Positions 37,113 to 49,275 of a stretch of DNA of 64,000 nt are shown here, in pieces. The notes below the pieces were generated by a model. It saw nothing but the letters and a program-made list of their open reading frames with translations, was not told the DNA's origin and did no database searches. The stretch comes from Moraxella sp. (lineage in GTDB: Bacteria; Pseudomonadota; Gammaproteobacteria; Pseudomonadales; Moraxellaceae), in NCBI GenBank assembly GCA_030525825.1, contig JAUNDZ010000009.1, positions 1 to 64,000 on the forward strand. Reading direction: 5' to 3'. Both the position numbers and the translations under genes were made by a program. Each line of letters starts with the position of its first letter. Position 1 is the stretch's first letter.

Positions 37113-38810
37113 TTATTTATCGCCCTGCTCGCCAATCAGCACTTTGTCGCTTTTGGCTTGGGTCAGCTCATCGGCAGCAATCGCTACCCCTGCTTGTTTG
37201 GCAGGCCAATCCATCACAAAGCGAGCCCCTTTGAGCGTTGGGCTTTCATCGACTTTTAGCTCAGCATTAAACCAAAACGCAATGCGTGCCACAATGGACA
37301 AACCAAGCCCATAGCCACCTGATGCACGAGTGCGACTGTCGTCAAGTCTTGCAAATGGCACAAACACCTTTTCACGGTCTTCTTCTTTGATGCCATGCCC
37401 GTCGTCTTCGACACTGACCACCGCACGACCCTTTGCCACGCTGGCACTGATTAAAATTGTACTGCTGGCATAACGCATGGCATTACCTGCCAGATTCTGC
37501 ACCACACGATGCAGATAGCGTCTGTCCGCCATCGCTTGTGCCTTTGGCGATGAGACATCGGTCAAAACCTTGATGTTCTTGCCCAGGGCATTGGTCTCTC
37601 GCTCAATTTGTTTGACCAAATCATACAGATTAACCATCTCCCATTCCAGCTTTGGCGAACCTTCTTCTAATTTGGCATAGGTTAGGATTTCATCAATCAG
37701 CTCATTGAGTGATTCGATATCTTCATCGATGTACTGTTTTTGGACCTGTCTTGATTCATAATCGTCATCATCTGCCAGCATATCCACCGCAAAGCGAATG
37801 CGAGCCACAGGCGTACGCAGCTCATGCGACACCGCACGAGTCAGCTCTCTTTGGGCTTCAATGAGTCGCTTGATGTGCTGCGTCATGGCGTTAAAAGTGG
37901 ATGACAAGCGTGAAACATCGTCATGTCCCACCACCTGAACTTTGGTGTTCAAATCCCCTTGCATCACACGGTTCACACCTGCTTGTAGTAGGTGCAAACG
38001 ACGCTCCAATGGGAAAATCAGTCCATACACGCCAAGACTGATGAGCAAAAGGCAAATCAGCACAATACTGGCAATCAAATTCAGCGGAAACCAGTTGAAC
38101 AAATCCACAGGACCAATCACAATCGCCGAAGTCTCAACCTCTGACGCCACCACAAAAGTTACCAAAGAGTTCTGCATGCTGTCGCCATCTTGATACAAGA
38201 TCACAGGCTCATCACGACGCAGACGAGCAATCTGACTGGTATCAAGCCCAAGCGTATCAATGGGTTTGATTTCAATGGGATAAGCTGATTTTTGACTCAA
38301 AAACTGCAAACGCCGCTCTTTGGCTTGCATACTTGGATAATACGCTAAGTCATCAAGCAAAAAAATCATCAATGCTCGCACCTGCCGCTCACTTACCTGC
38401 GACATATTCACCGTCAAGAGGTTGTTCTCGCCAGCGATGCGATGATAAATCGTCATGTCTTTGGTGATTGGATTGTGCCTAACCACCGTTTTTTCTTCGT
38501 TTAAGCGGCGTATTTCACGACCTTTAAACTCCACTGAATTCATCGGCACAACGCTGAAAGTCTCGCCAAACAGACGACTGGCGTCCAGCAACCAGTACTC
38601 ACGGCGATGTTCTTCTTGCTGATGAGCCAGCCCCTGACTGATGAGATAAAACGAACCTGTGGCTATTTTTTCACGATACGATTGCAAACGCTCTTGGTTG
38701 ATGGCATCGACCAACAAATAAGCAAAAAATGCCACCGCCACGCAAATGAGCAGCAGCCCTGCATAGATACGAAAAAAGATACTTCGTTCGGTTAAAGAAA
38801 TCAATGCCAT
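37113..38810 (-). CDS. bfmS: BfmS-type sensor histidine kinase (RstB-like)
   Basis: A 565-residue kinase with two transmembrane segments (about residues 14-36 and 242-266) and a roughly 200-residue periplasmic sensor. HAMP, the His-box AVSHELRTPVARIRFAVDML (His near 329), N box NLAGNAMRYA and G box GGYGLGLSIV follow. Pairing with the BfmR-like regulator upstream makes it the Acinetobacter BfmS type, which controls envelope, capsule and biofilm genes there; the targets here are unknown. ATG 38810 is chosen over an upstream TTG. A C-terminal tail of about 30 residues is charged. Confidence 0.85.
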   Translation of the reverse strand: MALISLTERSIFFRIYAGLLLICVAVAFFAYLLVDAINQERLQSYREKIATGSFYLISQGLAHQQEEHRREYWLLDASRLFGETFSVVPMNSVEFKGREIRRLNEEKTVVRHNPITKDMTIYHRIAGENNLLTVNMSQVSERQVRALMIFLLDDLAYYPSMQAKERRLQFLSQKSAYPIEIKPIDTLGLDTSQIARLRRDEPVILYQDGDSMQNSLVTFVVASEVETSAIVIGPVDLFNWFPLNLIASIVLICLLLISLGVYGLIFPLERRLHLLQAGVNRVMQGDLNTKVQVVGHDDVSRLSSTFNAMTQHIKRLIEAQRELTRAVSHELRTPVARIRFAVDMLADDDDYESRQVQKQYIDEDIESLNELIDEILTYAKLEEGSPKLEWEMVNLYDLVKQIERETNALGKNIKVLTDVSSPKAQAMADRRYLHRVVQNLAGNAMRYASSTILISASVAKGRAVVSVEDDGHGIKEEDREKVFVPFARLDDSRTRASGGYGLGLSIVARIAFWFNAELKVDESPTLKGARFVMDWPAKQAGVAIAADELTQAKSDKVLIGEQGDK

Positions 38811-38830
38811 GTCTAAAATCAATCCAACAA

Positions 38831-38860
38831 AATAAAAGCCAGCAACAGCCAGCTTTTATT
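38831..38860 (-). terminator. Weak hairpin between bfmR and bfmS
   Basis: On the minus strand AATAAAAGC and GCTTTTATT pair (inner TGGC/GCTG extends the stem with wobble pairs) and a T-rich tract follows. It lies just after bfmR and would set bfmS below bfmR; it may instead be a processing site. Confidence 0.5.
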
Positions 38861-38870
38861 TTTATTAACA

Positions 38871-39599
38871 TCAGTTGCCTTCTTTGACAAACAAATAACC
38901 CTTGCTACGAACCGTCTTGATACGCTTAGGATTCTCTGGATCATCGCCAATCTTTGGACGAATGCGAGAGATACGAACATCGATAGAGCGGTCTTGACCG
39001 TCATATTCGATGCCACGCAGACGCTCAAAAATATCTTCACGAGACAAAATGCGACCAGAATTTGACGCAAGTAACCATAGCAAATCATATTCGGCACTGG
39101 TAAAATCAACCAATTCGTCATTCAAAGTTACCGAACGACCGCCATTATCAATCACCAAATCACCAAATTCTAGACGCTGCGGTGAATCTGCCGAAGGGGC
39201 AGTCTCAGAGCGACGCAGTAGTGCACGAATACGGGCAAGTAGAACTCGTGGCTGGGCTGGCTTGGCGACATAATCATCAGCACCCATTTCAAGACCAAGC
39301 ACTTGATCCATGTCTTCGGTGCGTGCGGTCAGCATCAAAATTGGGTTTTGATAGTGTGGGCGAACTTCACGGCATACTGTCAGACCATCGGAACCTGGCA
39401 ACATTACATCAAGTACCACCAAGTCTGGCTGCTCGCTGATAATACGGCGAATCGCCCGAGCACCATCGGTTTCAATCGCTACATCCAAGCCGTTGCGTCT
39501 TAGATAGTCTTGAGTTAGCATCGCCAGTCTTTCATCATCTTCAACGATGAGAATTCTGGGAATGTCTTCTTTTTCTGGGGTTGCTGTATTTGTTGTCAT
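38871..39599 (-). CDS. bfmR: BfmR-type OmpR-family response regulator
   Basis: A 242-residue regulator. The receiver domain has the acidic pocket VEDDE (residues 19-23), phospho-acceptor Asp64 in VVLDVMLPGSDG and the lysine of DDYVAKPAQPR. The C-terminal winged helix has RSIDVRISRIRPKIGDDP and TVRSKGYLFV. The AKPAQPRVLLARIRALLRR linker region and the DMDQVLGLEMGADDY block are what I recall for Acinetobacter BfmR. It starts 52 nt after atpC with no visible terminator between, so read-through from the atp operon is possible. Confidence 0.88.
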   Translation of the reverse strand: MTTNTATPEKEDIPRILIVEDDERLAMLTQDYLRRNGLDVAIETDGARAIRRIISEQPDLVVLDVMLPGSDGLTVCREVRPHYQNPILMLTARTEDMDQVLGLEMGADDYVAKPAQPRVLLARIRALLRRSETAPSADSPQRLEFGDLVIDNGGRSVTLNDELVDFTSAEYDLLWLLASNSGRILSREDIFERLRGIEYDGQDRSIDVRISRIRPKIGDDPENPKRIKTVRSKGYLFVKEGN

Positions 39600-39651
39600 G
39601 GTTATCCTTTAAGCGAAATCATAAGATTGCTTGAAAAATACACACCGAGAA

Positions 39652-40068
39652 TTAAGCACGGTTTTTGTATTTTTGGATGGTTTGTAATTGTGCCACAGAT
39701 TCAGCCAATGCTGCCAATGCGGCATTTGTCTGAACGGTGTTATTTTGGTTTGCCAGTAGCTGCTCAGCATTGCGGCGTGCTTCGGCAATTTTTGCTTCGT
39801 CTAGGTCATGGGCACGCTCAGCAGAATCTGCCAAAACAGTTACCACATGTGGTTGAACTTCCAAAACCCCACCCGAAACATAGATGATTTCTTCAGCACC
39901 ATCGGCAGTTTTGATGCGTAATGTGCCTGGTTTGAGTAGTGTGATGAGCGGTGTATGACCTGCAAGAATACCAATCTCACCATCATGACCTGCTGCCACC
40001 AGTACACTGATGTCGCCAGCATACAACTCTTCACGAGCACTTACCACTCGGCATTTAAAGGTTGCCAT
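39652..40068 (-). CDS. atpC: ATP synthase subunit epsilon
   Basis: A 138-residue rotor-stalk subunit that couples gamma to the c-ring and inhibits ATP hydrolysis. The N-terminal beta domain (MATFKCRVVSAREELYAGDI, GEIGILAGHTPLITLLKPG) and two C-terminal helices (EAKIAEARRNAEQLL) fit the normal length. It is the last gene of the atp operon, 93 nt after atpD with a small hairpin between. Confidence 0.96.
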   Translation of the reverse strand: MATFKCRVVSAREELYAGDISVLVAAGHDGEIGILAGHTPLITLLKPGTLRIKTADGAEEIIYVSGGVLEVQPHVVTVLADSAERAHDLDEAKIAEARRNAEQLLANQNNTVQTNAALAALAESVAQLQTIQKYKNRA

Positions 40069-40094
40069 TATACTCTCCTATGTTAAGTTTAATG

Positions 40095-40124
40095 ATGACA
40101 ACCACTCATTTAAGTGATTGTCAT
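40095..40124 (-). other. Intercistronic hairpin between atpD and atpC
   Basis: ATGACAA and TTGTCAT pair, with an inner CACT/AGTG extension and one internal mismatch, around a 6-nt loop. There is no T run, so it is more likely an mRNA processing or stability element than a terminator. Confidence 0.5.
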
Positions 40125-40161
40125 ACATTTCCATCATCAAGCGATTGGAAAATCATTAAAC

Positions 40162-41595
<1,434 letters not shown>

Positions 41596-41613
41596 CTATA
41601 ATTCATTGTTCGG

Positions 41614-42486
41614 CTAAGAAACAGCAGCAGCACCGCCAACGATTTCCGAAATTTCTCGGGTAATCGCCGCTTGACGCAGCTTGTTATAAACCAACTGTAA
41701 ATCTTTAATCAAATTGCCAGCGTTATCTGTTGCAGCTTTCATCGCCACCATACGTGCTGATTGCTCTGAAGCGATATTTTCAAGCACTGCCTGATAAACG
41801 ATTGACTCAATATAACGCACCATCAGACTATCAATCAATGTCTTGGTGTCTGGCTCATAAATATAATCCCAACTGTGCGATACACTCACATCATCAGCAA
41901 AAATTCCTTCTGGTAGTGGCACAAGCTGTGTCACCGAAGGTTTTTGCGTCATGGCATTAATGAATTTATTATAAACCAAATAAATGCGATCCAAGCGACC
42001 TTCGCTATAATCGTCAAGCATCACTTGCACAGGGGTGCTTAGTTGCTCATAGCTTGGGCTGTCGCCATAATCTGTCAATACCGAACTTACTTTACCGCCA
42101 AAGTTCTTAAAAAAGCTCACGCCTTTTGAACCGATGGCCGCAAATTCAATCTCAACCGATTGGTCTTGATATTGCTTTACTGATTTTAGAAGGTTTTTGA
42201 ACAAGTTAATATTCAAACCACCTGCCAAACCACGGTCTGAAGTAACGACAATAAAGCCCACACGATTGACTGGACGGCTTACCATGTACGGATGCTTATA
42301 ATCCGATTGTGCTTGCACCAAATGCGTAATCACTCGGGACATACTTTCGGCATAAGGACGACCCATTTCCATGCGCTCTTGAGCTCGGCGCATTTTACTG
42401 GCAGCCACCATTTGCATTGCACGCGTAATTTTTTGAGTGCTTTTAATGCTGGTTACTTTTGCACGTATTTCTTTTAAGCTTGCCAT
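41614..42486 (-). CDS. atpG: ATP synthase subunit gamma
   Basis: The 290-residue central shaft. The N-terminal helix [20 protein letters not shown] and C-terminal helix [20 protein letters not shown] form the coiled coil, with the Rossmann-like middle ([15 protein letters not shown] near residue 74). It follows atpA after a 74-nt gap containing a perfect palindrome. Confidence 0.97.
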   Translation of the reverse strand: MASLKEIRAKVTSIKSTQKITRAMQMVAASKMRRAQERMEMGRPYAESMSRVITHLVQAQSDYKHPYMVSRPVNRVGFIVVTSDRGLAGGLNINLFKNLLKSVKQYQDQSVEIEFAAIGSKGVSFFKNFGGKVSSVLTDYGDSPSYEQLSTPVQVMLDDYSEGRLDRIYLVYNKFINAMTQKPSVTQLVPLPEGIFADDVSVSHSWDYIYEPDTKTLIDSLMVRYIESIVYQAVLENIASEQSARMVAMKAATDNAGNLIKDLQLVYNKLRQAAITREISEIVGGAAAVS

Positions 42487-42524
42487 AGTTGTTCCAATAC
42501 TGGACTTATTTTTAAATAAGGTTT

Positions 42525-42547
42525 GGTGTGCTAATCATTAGCACACC
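42525..42547 (-). other. Perfect 23-bp palindrome between atpA and atpG
   Basis: GGTGTGCTAAT and ATTAGCACACC surround a single base. In RNA this would fold as a stem of about 9-10 bp. It lacks a T run, begins 13 nt after the atpA stop, and lies about 40 nt before the atpG start. An mRNA stability or processing element is the likeliest role; a protein-binding site is possible. Confidence 0.6.
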
Positions 42548-42560
42548 ATTTGTTAGTTGC

Positions 42561-44105
42561 TTAGTAGCTACCTGTTGCCTTGAACGCTTCAATGGCTGCT
42601 TTTAGACGACCTTCGATGTCATCATTATAGTTTGCAGTCTCATCGATTTCATTCATCAAGGCAGCATTTTCACTGCGTAGGGTACGCAACAACGCTTCTT
42701 CAAACGCACCAATCTTCTCAACTGGTACATCTGCCAGATAGCCTTCGTTAGAAGCATAGATTACTGCCGCTTGGTCAGCGATAGACATCGGAGCGTATTG
42801 TTTTTGCTTCATCAGCTCAGTTACACGCTCACCGTGTTCTAGCTGCTGCTTGGTTGCATCATCAAGGTCAGATGCAAACTGAGCAAACGCTGCCAATTCA
42901 CGATACTGAGCTAGGGCTGTACGGATACCGCCTGATAGCTTTTTGATGATTTTGGTCTGTGCAGCACCACCAACACGAGATACCGAAATACCAGCGTTCA
43001 CCGCAGGACGGATACCTGAGTTAAATAGGTTCGACTCAAGGAAAATCTGACCGTCAGTAATAGAAATTACGTTGGTAGGTACGAATGCAGATACGTCGCC
43101 CGCTTGTGTTTCAATGATTGGTAGTGCGGTCAATGAACCAGTTTTACCTTTCACTTCACCACCCGTAAATGCTTCAACATAGTCAGCATTAACACGAGAA
43201 GCACGCTCTAGTAGGCGAGAATGTAGATAGAATACATCACCTGGATACGCCTCACGCCCTGGTGGACGGCGTAGTAGTAGTGAGATTTGACGATAAGCAA
43301 CCGCTTGCTTAGATAGGTCATCATACACAATCAGTGCATCTTCACCACGGTCACGGAAGTATTCACCCATCGTACAGCCAGAATATGGTGCGATGTACTG
43401 AAGTGCAGCAGGCTCAGAAGCTGATGCCACAACAACGGTGGTGTACTCTAATGCACCTGTTTCTTCTAGTTTACGCACGACATTGGCGATGGTTGAACGC
43501 TTTTGACCAACAGCAACATACACACACTTGATGCCAGAATCTTTTTGAGCGATGATGGCGTCAATTGCCAATGCAGTTTTACCAGTTTGGCGGTCGCCAA
43601 TGATAAGCTCACGCTGACCACGACCGATAGGAATCATGGTATCAACTGCTTTATAACCAGTCATTACAGGCTCATCAACTGATTGACGAGCGATAACGCC
43701 AGGTGCAATCTTTTCAACTTTATCAGTCAATTTTGCATTAATTGGACCTTTGCCGTCAATTGGATTACCCAGTGCATCAACGACACGACCTAATAGTTCA
43801 GGACCTACTGGAACTTCTAAGATACGACCTGTGCAATAGGCTTTTTGACCTTCTTGTAGGCTCAAATAGTCGCCTAGAACAACGGCACCTACTGAGTCTT
43901 GTTCAAGGTTAAGTGCCATGCCATAAACATTGCCCTCAAACTCGATCATCTCACCATACATGGCTTCTTCTAAACCATGAATCTGCACAATACCATCAGA
44001 GACACTGACGATTACGCCTTCAGTTTTTGCAGTTGCGCTTACGTCAAGGTCTTGAATGCGCTGCTTAATCAGATTACTGATTTCGGCTGGATTCAATTGT
44101 TGCAT
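42561..44105 (-). CDS. atpA: ATP synthase subunit alpha
   Basis: A 514-residue non-catalytic nucleotide-binding subunit of F1. Walker [16 protein letters not shown] (about residues 168-182), [20 protein letters not shown] and the arginine-finger block [12 protein letters not shown] are all present. Length is normal. It follows atpH by 34 nt. Confidence 0.98.
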   Translation of the reverse strand: MQQLNPAEISNLIKQRIQDLDVSATAKTEGVIVSVSDGIVQIHGLEEAMYGEMIEFEGNVYGMALNLEQDSVGAVVLGDYLSLQEGQKAYCTGRILEVPVGPELLGRVVDALGNPIDGKGPINAKLTDKVEKIAPGVIARQSVDEPVMTGYKAVDTMIPIGRGQRELIIGDRQTGKTALAIDAIIAQKDSGIKCVYVAVGQKRSTIANVVRKLEETGALEYTTVVVASASEPAALQYIAPYSGCTMGEYFRDRGEDALIVYDDLSKQAVAYRQISLLLRRPPGREAYPGDVFYLHSRLLERASRVNADYVEAFTGGEVKGKTGSLTALPIIETQAGDVSAFVPTNVISITDGQIFLESNLFNSGIRPAVNAGISVSRVGGAAQTKIIKKLSGGIRTALAQYRELAAFAQFASDLDDATKQQLEHGERVTELMKQKQYAPMSIADQAAVIYASNEGYLADVPVEKIGAFEEALLRTLRSENAALMNEIDETANYNDDIEGRLKAAIEAFKATGSY

Positions 44106-44139
44106 TGCCTTGTTTTCCTTTAAAATGTCAGCTTGCTGC

Positions 44140-44688
44140 TTAGGCAGTTAGCTGCGTCTTTAATTGTTGTAACTTACCACGCACTGAGCCATCGGTAAAC
44201 TTGTCGCCCACTTTAATCGTTGCACCACCCAAAAGTTCTGGATCAACTGCTTCATGCAGGATTACAATCGAACCTGTTGAGATTGCAAGTTTCGCTTGCA
44301 AGGTTTCACGCTGGGCTTCAGTCAAGGGATAGGCTGAAGTAACGTAAGCGTCAACCTGTTTTAGCTCTTGTGATTTAAATTTGCTGTAATGAGTATGGAT
44401 TTCAGGCAATAAAGCCAGTCTGTCATGCTCTGATAGCTGTTTGGTAAAATTAACCAATGCGTCAGAAGGTTGCTCTGCCGTTTGTGAAGCATAGATATCA
44501 ATCAAGACGGCAGTTTTTTGCTCTGCAGAAATGGCTGGATTGCTTAGTAATGAAGAAAAAGACTCATCACGCACAATACTGCTTGCAACTAACAAAAAGC
44601 ACTCCCAATTGTTAATCGCATTTTGCTCTTTAGCATAGTCGAATGCCGCTTTGGCATAGGGTCTTGCTAAGGTGGATAGTTCAGCCAT
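44140..44688 (-). CDS. atpH: ATP synthase subunit delta
   Basis: A 182-residue peripheral-stalk subunit linking F1 to the b-dimer. [19 protein letters not shown] at residues 7-25 and the C-terminal [20 protein letters not shown] with [10 protein letters not shown] are OSCP/delta hallmarks. It follows atpF by 12 nt. Confidence 0.95.
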   Translation of the reverse strand: MAELSTLARPYAKAAFDYAKEQNAINNWECFLLVASSIVRDESFSSLLSNPAISAEQKTAVLIDIYASQTAEQPSDALVNFTKQLSEHDRLALLPEIHTHYSKFKSQELKQVDAYVTSAYPLTEAQRETLQAKLAISTGSIVILHEAVDPELLGGATIKVGDKFTDGSVRGKLQQLKTQLTA

Positions 44689-44700
44689 GATTTCCTCTAA

Positions 44701-45171
44701 TTACAGCTTAGCCGCCAACTGGTCTAGCATGTTAGCGTGTTCTTGTTCATTGACTTTGCTTTGCAAAATCTTTTCTGCACCGAGTACCGCTAAGTGAGCG
44801 ACTTGTGAACGCAATTGTTCACGAGTTTGAGCAGCTTCTTGCTCAACGGTCGCATGTGCTTGTGCGATGATACGCTCGCCTTCTAGGCGGGCTTGTACTT
44901 TGGCATCTTCAATCATCTGAGCAGCGGTTTTGTTGGCACGCTCAATGATAGAAGCAGCTTCAGTTTTTGCGGCAGCAAATTCTTGTTCTACCTGCTGTTC
45001 AGCAGAAGCCAAATCTGCTTTGGCTTTTTCGGCGGCGTTTAAGCCTTCCTCAATTTTGCGTTGGCGTTCGTTGATAGCACCGATGAGTGGCGGCCATACG
45101 AATTTCATGCAGAACCACACAAAAATCGCAAAAGCAATCAACTGACCAAATAATGTAGCATTAATGTTCAT
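44701..45171 (-). CDS. atpF: ATP synthase subunit b
   Basis: A 156-residue stator subunit. A single N-terminal transmembrane helix ([20 protein letters not shown]) is followed by [20 protein letters not shown] and a long alanine/glutamate-rich coiled coil. The ATG at 45171 is chosen over an adjacent TTG. About 105 nt separate it from atpE. Confidence 0.95.
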   Translation of the reverse strand: MNINATLFGQLIAFAIFVWFCMKFVWPPLIGAINERQRKIEEGLNAAEKAKADLASAEQQVEQEFAAAKTEAASIIERANKTAAQMIEDAKVQARLEGERIIAQAHATVEQEAAQTREQLRSQVAHLAVLGAEKILQSKVNEQEHANMLDQLAAKL

Positions 45172-45276
45172 CAATCACCTCGTTGTTAGTGAAAGTCAGG
45201 TGATAGCCAATTCTAGGTCGTTTCATTGCACAGCAAATCAACGACCAGAACTGAGCGTTAAACTGACAGTTTCAGC

Positions 45277-45531
<255 letters not shown>

Positions 45532-45572
45532 TTAATGACCTATCGAAGGATAAAATTTAAAAAGTTTTCAAA

Positions 45573-46798
<1,226 letters not shown>

Positions 46799-47206
46799 TC
46801 AAGCCAATCGCCACATACTAAGTGTATACACTACCTGCATGATGACATAACCGACAATCACTAAGAGTGCCAATATTGGCTTTAAATAAATAAAAATAAA
46901 CGCAAAACCCAGTATGGTCAACAGCCATTTTAGCATCTGTCCCAAATACATATTGAGCATGATTTGTTGGCGTGCTTTGGCTCCTGTCAGCCGATACGCC
47001 ACAAAGGTAAATAGGCACTGGGCTAAAAAATGCAGCAATGCACCGCACAGCACGCTCTTAGTCGCAATAAAGCTCTGTCCATCACCCATACCACCAAGCA
47101 GCTCTATCGCTGCGGCTAGAACCACCACCGCTAAGACCGCCCAAATTTGGCGAATCTGCATGGCGTATACTTGCTGTTTTTGGGTGCGTCTTGCTGGAGC
47201 AGTCAT
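46799..47206 (-). CDS. atpI: ATP synthase assembly protein AtpI
   Basis: A 135-residue membrane protein with four hydrophobic segments, a helper in c-ring assembly. AKARQQIMLNMYLGQMLKWL near residue 76 is the family block. Position ahead of atpB supports the call, although the 332-bp gap suggests it is transcribed separately. ATG 47206 is preferred to the GTG in front of it. Confidence 0.85.
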   Translation of the reverse strand: MTAPARRTQKQQVYAMQIRQIWAVLAVVVLAAAIELLGGMGDGQSFIATKSVLCGALLHFLAQCLFTFVAYRLTGAKARQQIMLNMYLGQMLKWLLTILGFAFIFIYLKPILALLVIVGYVIMQVVYTLSMWRLA

Positions 47207-47470
47207 CACATCATCTTATCAATCAAACGGACATCAAAGCCAGCACAGACACAGCAATCATGACCACAACATGGCTAAAAAAGCCACGCTTTTTGGGTGG
47301 CAAAAAGCCGTTGTGCGTGCGTAAACGCCTGTATTATAAAAACTTTTATCAATAATGGCAATAGGTTTTATCAATTATTACATGAAAAATTATCATCATT
47401 TTTTATAAAAATAGTTATGCAAAATCAATCAATTAACATAATAATGATTGAATAAAACCCATCATACACC

Positions 47471-48325
47471 CTAGCCTTTTATGCAGTCTTGGATGCCCAA
47501 TGCCAAATCCCTCCACGCTTCCACAAAATCCGTGCCATCGCTCATGTCTTCTTGGCGGACGATGGTGCTGACATTGCCCAGCTTATTTTTAATACCATCA
47601 GACACCGCTCCTTGAGATGCGATGCACATGTGTGCCTGTGGGCGAGTTTTACTTAGATGAACGATTTGGCTTGCCTTGGGCGATAAATGGTGGTCTGGGG
47701 TCAATGCCCCTGCAAAACTTAGACCCGCCGTACGCTCCAAATACTGAAAGGCATCATGATAAGCCCAATACGGCAGCAGCTTGCCATTGAGCCTGACTTG
47801 AGCGACTGCATCGTCCATACGCTTGGCGAAATTTTGGGCATTTTGTTGATATAGCGAGCGATGCTCAGGATTGGCATGACCATGAATTACCGCCAACGCC
47901 CGTACGATGGCTTTGGCATTCTCAGGTTCAAGCCAGATATGAGCATCAAAGCTGCCTTCTTTGGGCGAGCCGTCAATATGACGCAGCGGCAAGCGTTCAA
48001 AGGCATTAAAATCAAAAAGCGAAATAACATTCGGCTCGCCTGACAGCACATTGACCAAATTTTGTTCAAGCAAGCCGCCAAACCACACCACATAGCTGCT
48101 CTGGGTAATGGTCTTTTTGGCACTTGGACTTAACTCGCCATGATGACCAACATCGCCCGCTTTTAACAAGACATTGGCAGGCTCTACCCCTTGGGTTACC
48201 GCATTGGACAACAATGCCAACGGATAGTTACTCACACTGACCGTGCCTGCATGAGCAGCGGTCAATAACACAGGGGCAAACACGGCTACTTTAATAAATT
48301 TAGCGAACGAACGATTAAATTTCAT
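47471..48325 (-). CDS. znuA: Zinc ABC transporter substrate-binding protein
   Basis: A 284-residue periplasmic protein with a Sec signal ending TAAHA (about residue 26). Zinc ligands fit the ZnuA pattern: a His in GDVGHHGELSPS near residue 61, DAHIWLEP near 130 and YWAYHDAFQYLE near 190. The flexible loop between the first and second ligands is short and almost without histidines, unlike typical ZnuA. It diverges from zur-znuC-znuB across a 440-bp regulatory gap. Confidence 0.9.
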   Translation of the reverse strand: MKFNRSFAKFIKVAVFAPVLLTAAHAGTVSVSNYPLALLSNAVTQGVEPANVLLKAGDVGHHGELSPSAKKTITQSSYVVWFGGLLEQNLVNVLSGEPNVISLFDFNAFERLPLRHIDGSPKEGSFDAHIWLEPENAKAIVRALAVIHGHANPEHRSLYQQNAQNFAKRMDDAVAQVRLNGKLLPYWAYHDAFQYLERTAGLSFAGALTPDHHLSPKASQIVHLSKTRPQAHMCIASQGAVSDGIKNKLGNVSTIVRQEDMSDGTDFVEAWRDLALGIQDCIKG

Positions 48326-48765
48326 AAATCATCTCTATTAAATAAATCAAACTTAACATCAAGACCACATCAACCAACTAAAGCTGTCATCAACATGAAA
48401 AAATGGGTCATAATAATGGCATAACTGGTTAATTTTTATTAACTTTTTGACAATCATAGCCACAAAAAATACGGCAGGTTTGACAAATTCAGCCATGATT
48501 TTTTGGGCAAATATCGTTATAAAATAACACACATTGACAAGAAAATCATCCACCCATTGACAATTTTTCAACAGTCTGCAAAAAATTGTTGATGGCAGCG
48601 GTTATATTATAAGGTATAATACGATGATTTAATATCAAATTAACATTAAAATAAACAACCATCAAAACCACCTCAATACCATCAGCAATCATCTAGGCAG
48701 GCAACGCCACCCAATGATTTGCATGGTTAAAAAGTATCCAAAATTCATCAGATAAGAAGCTCATC
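48326..48765. other. znuA-zur intergenic region (440 bp)
   Basis: AT-rich and without a supported gene. It must contain the divergent promoters of znuA and zur-znuCB. Besides the candidate Zur site at 48598-48615 it holds GTTAAT/ATTAAC (48428-48443), a perfect 6-bp inverted repeat with a 4-nt spacer that could be a second operator near znuA. Confidence 0.55.
48598..48620. promoter_or_regulatory. Candidate Zur operator and -10 box upstream of zur
   Basis: GTTATATTATAA (48601-48612) has the core of gammaproteobacterial Zur boxes (GTTATANTATAAC), although the outer bases are not palindromic. TATAAT at 48615-48620 directly follows and could be the -10 of zur-znuCB, so a bound repressor would cover the promoter. 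Confidence 0.5.
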
Positions 48766-49275
48766 ATGACCACATCAAACCATCATTGCAGCTGCGACCA
48801 TCACCACAGCGTCCATCATCACAACATCGAAGAACGCATTCGTGAAGCCAAGATTCACTGTGAAGCCCAAGGCGTGCGATTCACCCCCTTGCGTGAAGAA
48901 GTCTATGCACTCATCTTGGCGGCGGATAAGCCACTTGGGGCGTACGATTTAATCAGTGCCTTACAGCTGAGCCGCCAAAACAGCGACGCCACCACCAAAA
49001 ACATCGCACCACCGACCATTTATCGCTCGCTTGAATTCTTGCTCAACGAAGGCTTGATTCATCAGCTAAGCTCAATGAATGCCTATGTGCCATGCTGCCA
49101 CCCCCGCTCAAAGCACGCAGCAGCATTTTTGATTTGCAAGGTCTGCCAAAGCGTTGAAGAATGCAGCAACCTGCCTGTGGATAGCATCATGAACTTTGCC
49201 AAAGACGATGCCAGATTTCAGGTTGAACACACCGTGATTGAGCTAAAAGGTGTTTGTCGTGATTGCCAAGCCTGA
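48766..49275 (+). CDS. zur: Zinc uptake regulator (Fur family)
   Basis: A 169-residue repressor that shuts zinc-uptake genes when zinc is plentiful. The helix-turn-helix covers about residues 37-95 (RFTPLREEVYALIL, PPTIYRSLEFLLNEGLIHQL). The zinc-binding C-terminal domain has CCHPRSKHAAAFLICKVC and a terminal CRDC. The N-terminus is unusual: residues 5-20 (NHHCSCDHHHSVHHHN) contain eight His and two Cys. It is the first gene of zur-znuC-znuB and overlaps znuC by 17 nt. Confidence 0.92.
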   Translation: MTTSNHHCSCDHHHSVHHHNIEERIREAKIHCEAQGVRFTPLREEVYALILAADKPLGAYDLISALQLSRQNSDATTKNIAPPTIYRSLEFLLNEGLIHQLSSMNAYVPCCHPRSKHAAAFLICKVCQSVEECSNLPVDSIMNFAKDDARFQVEHTVIELKGVCRDCQA

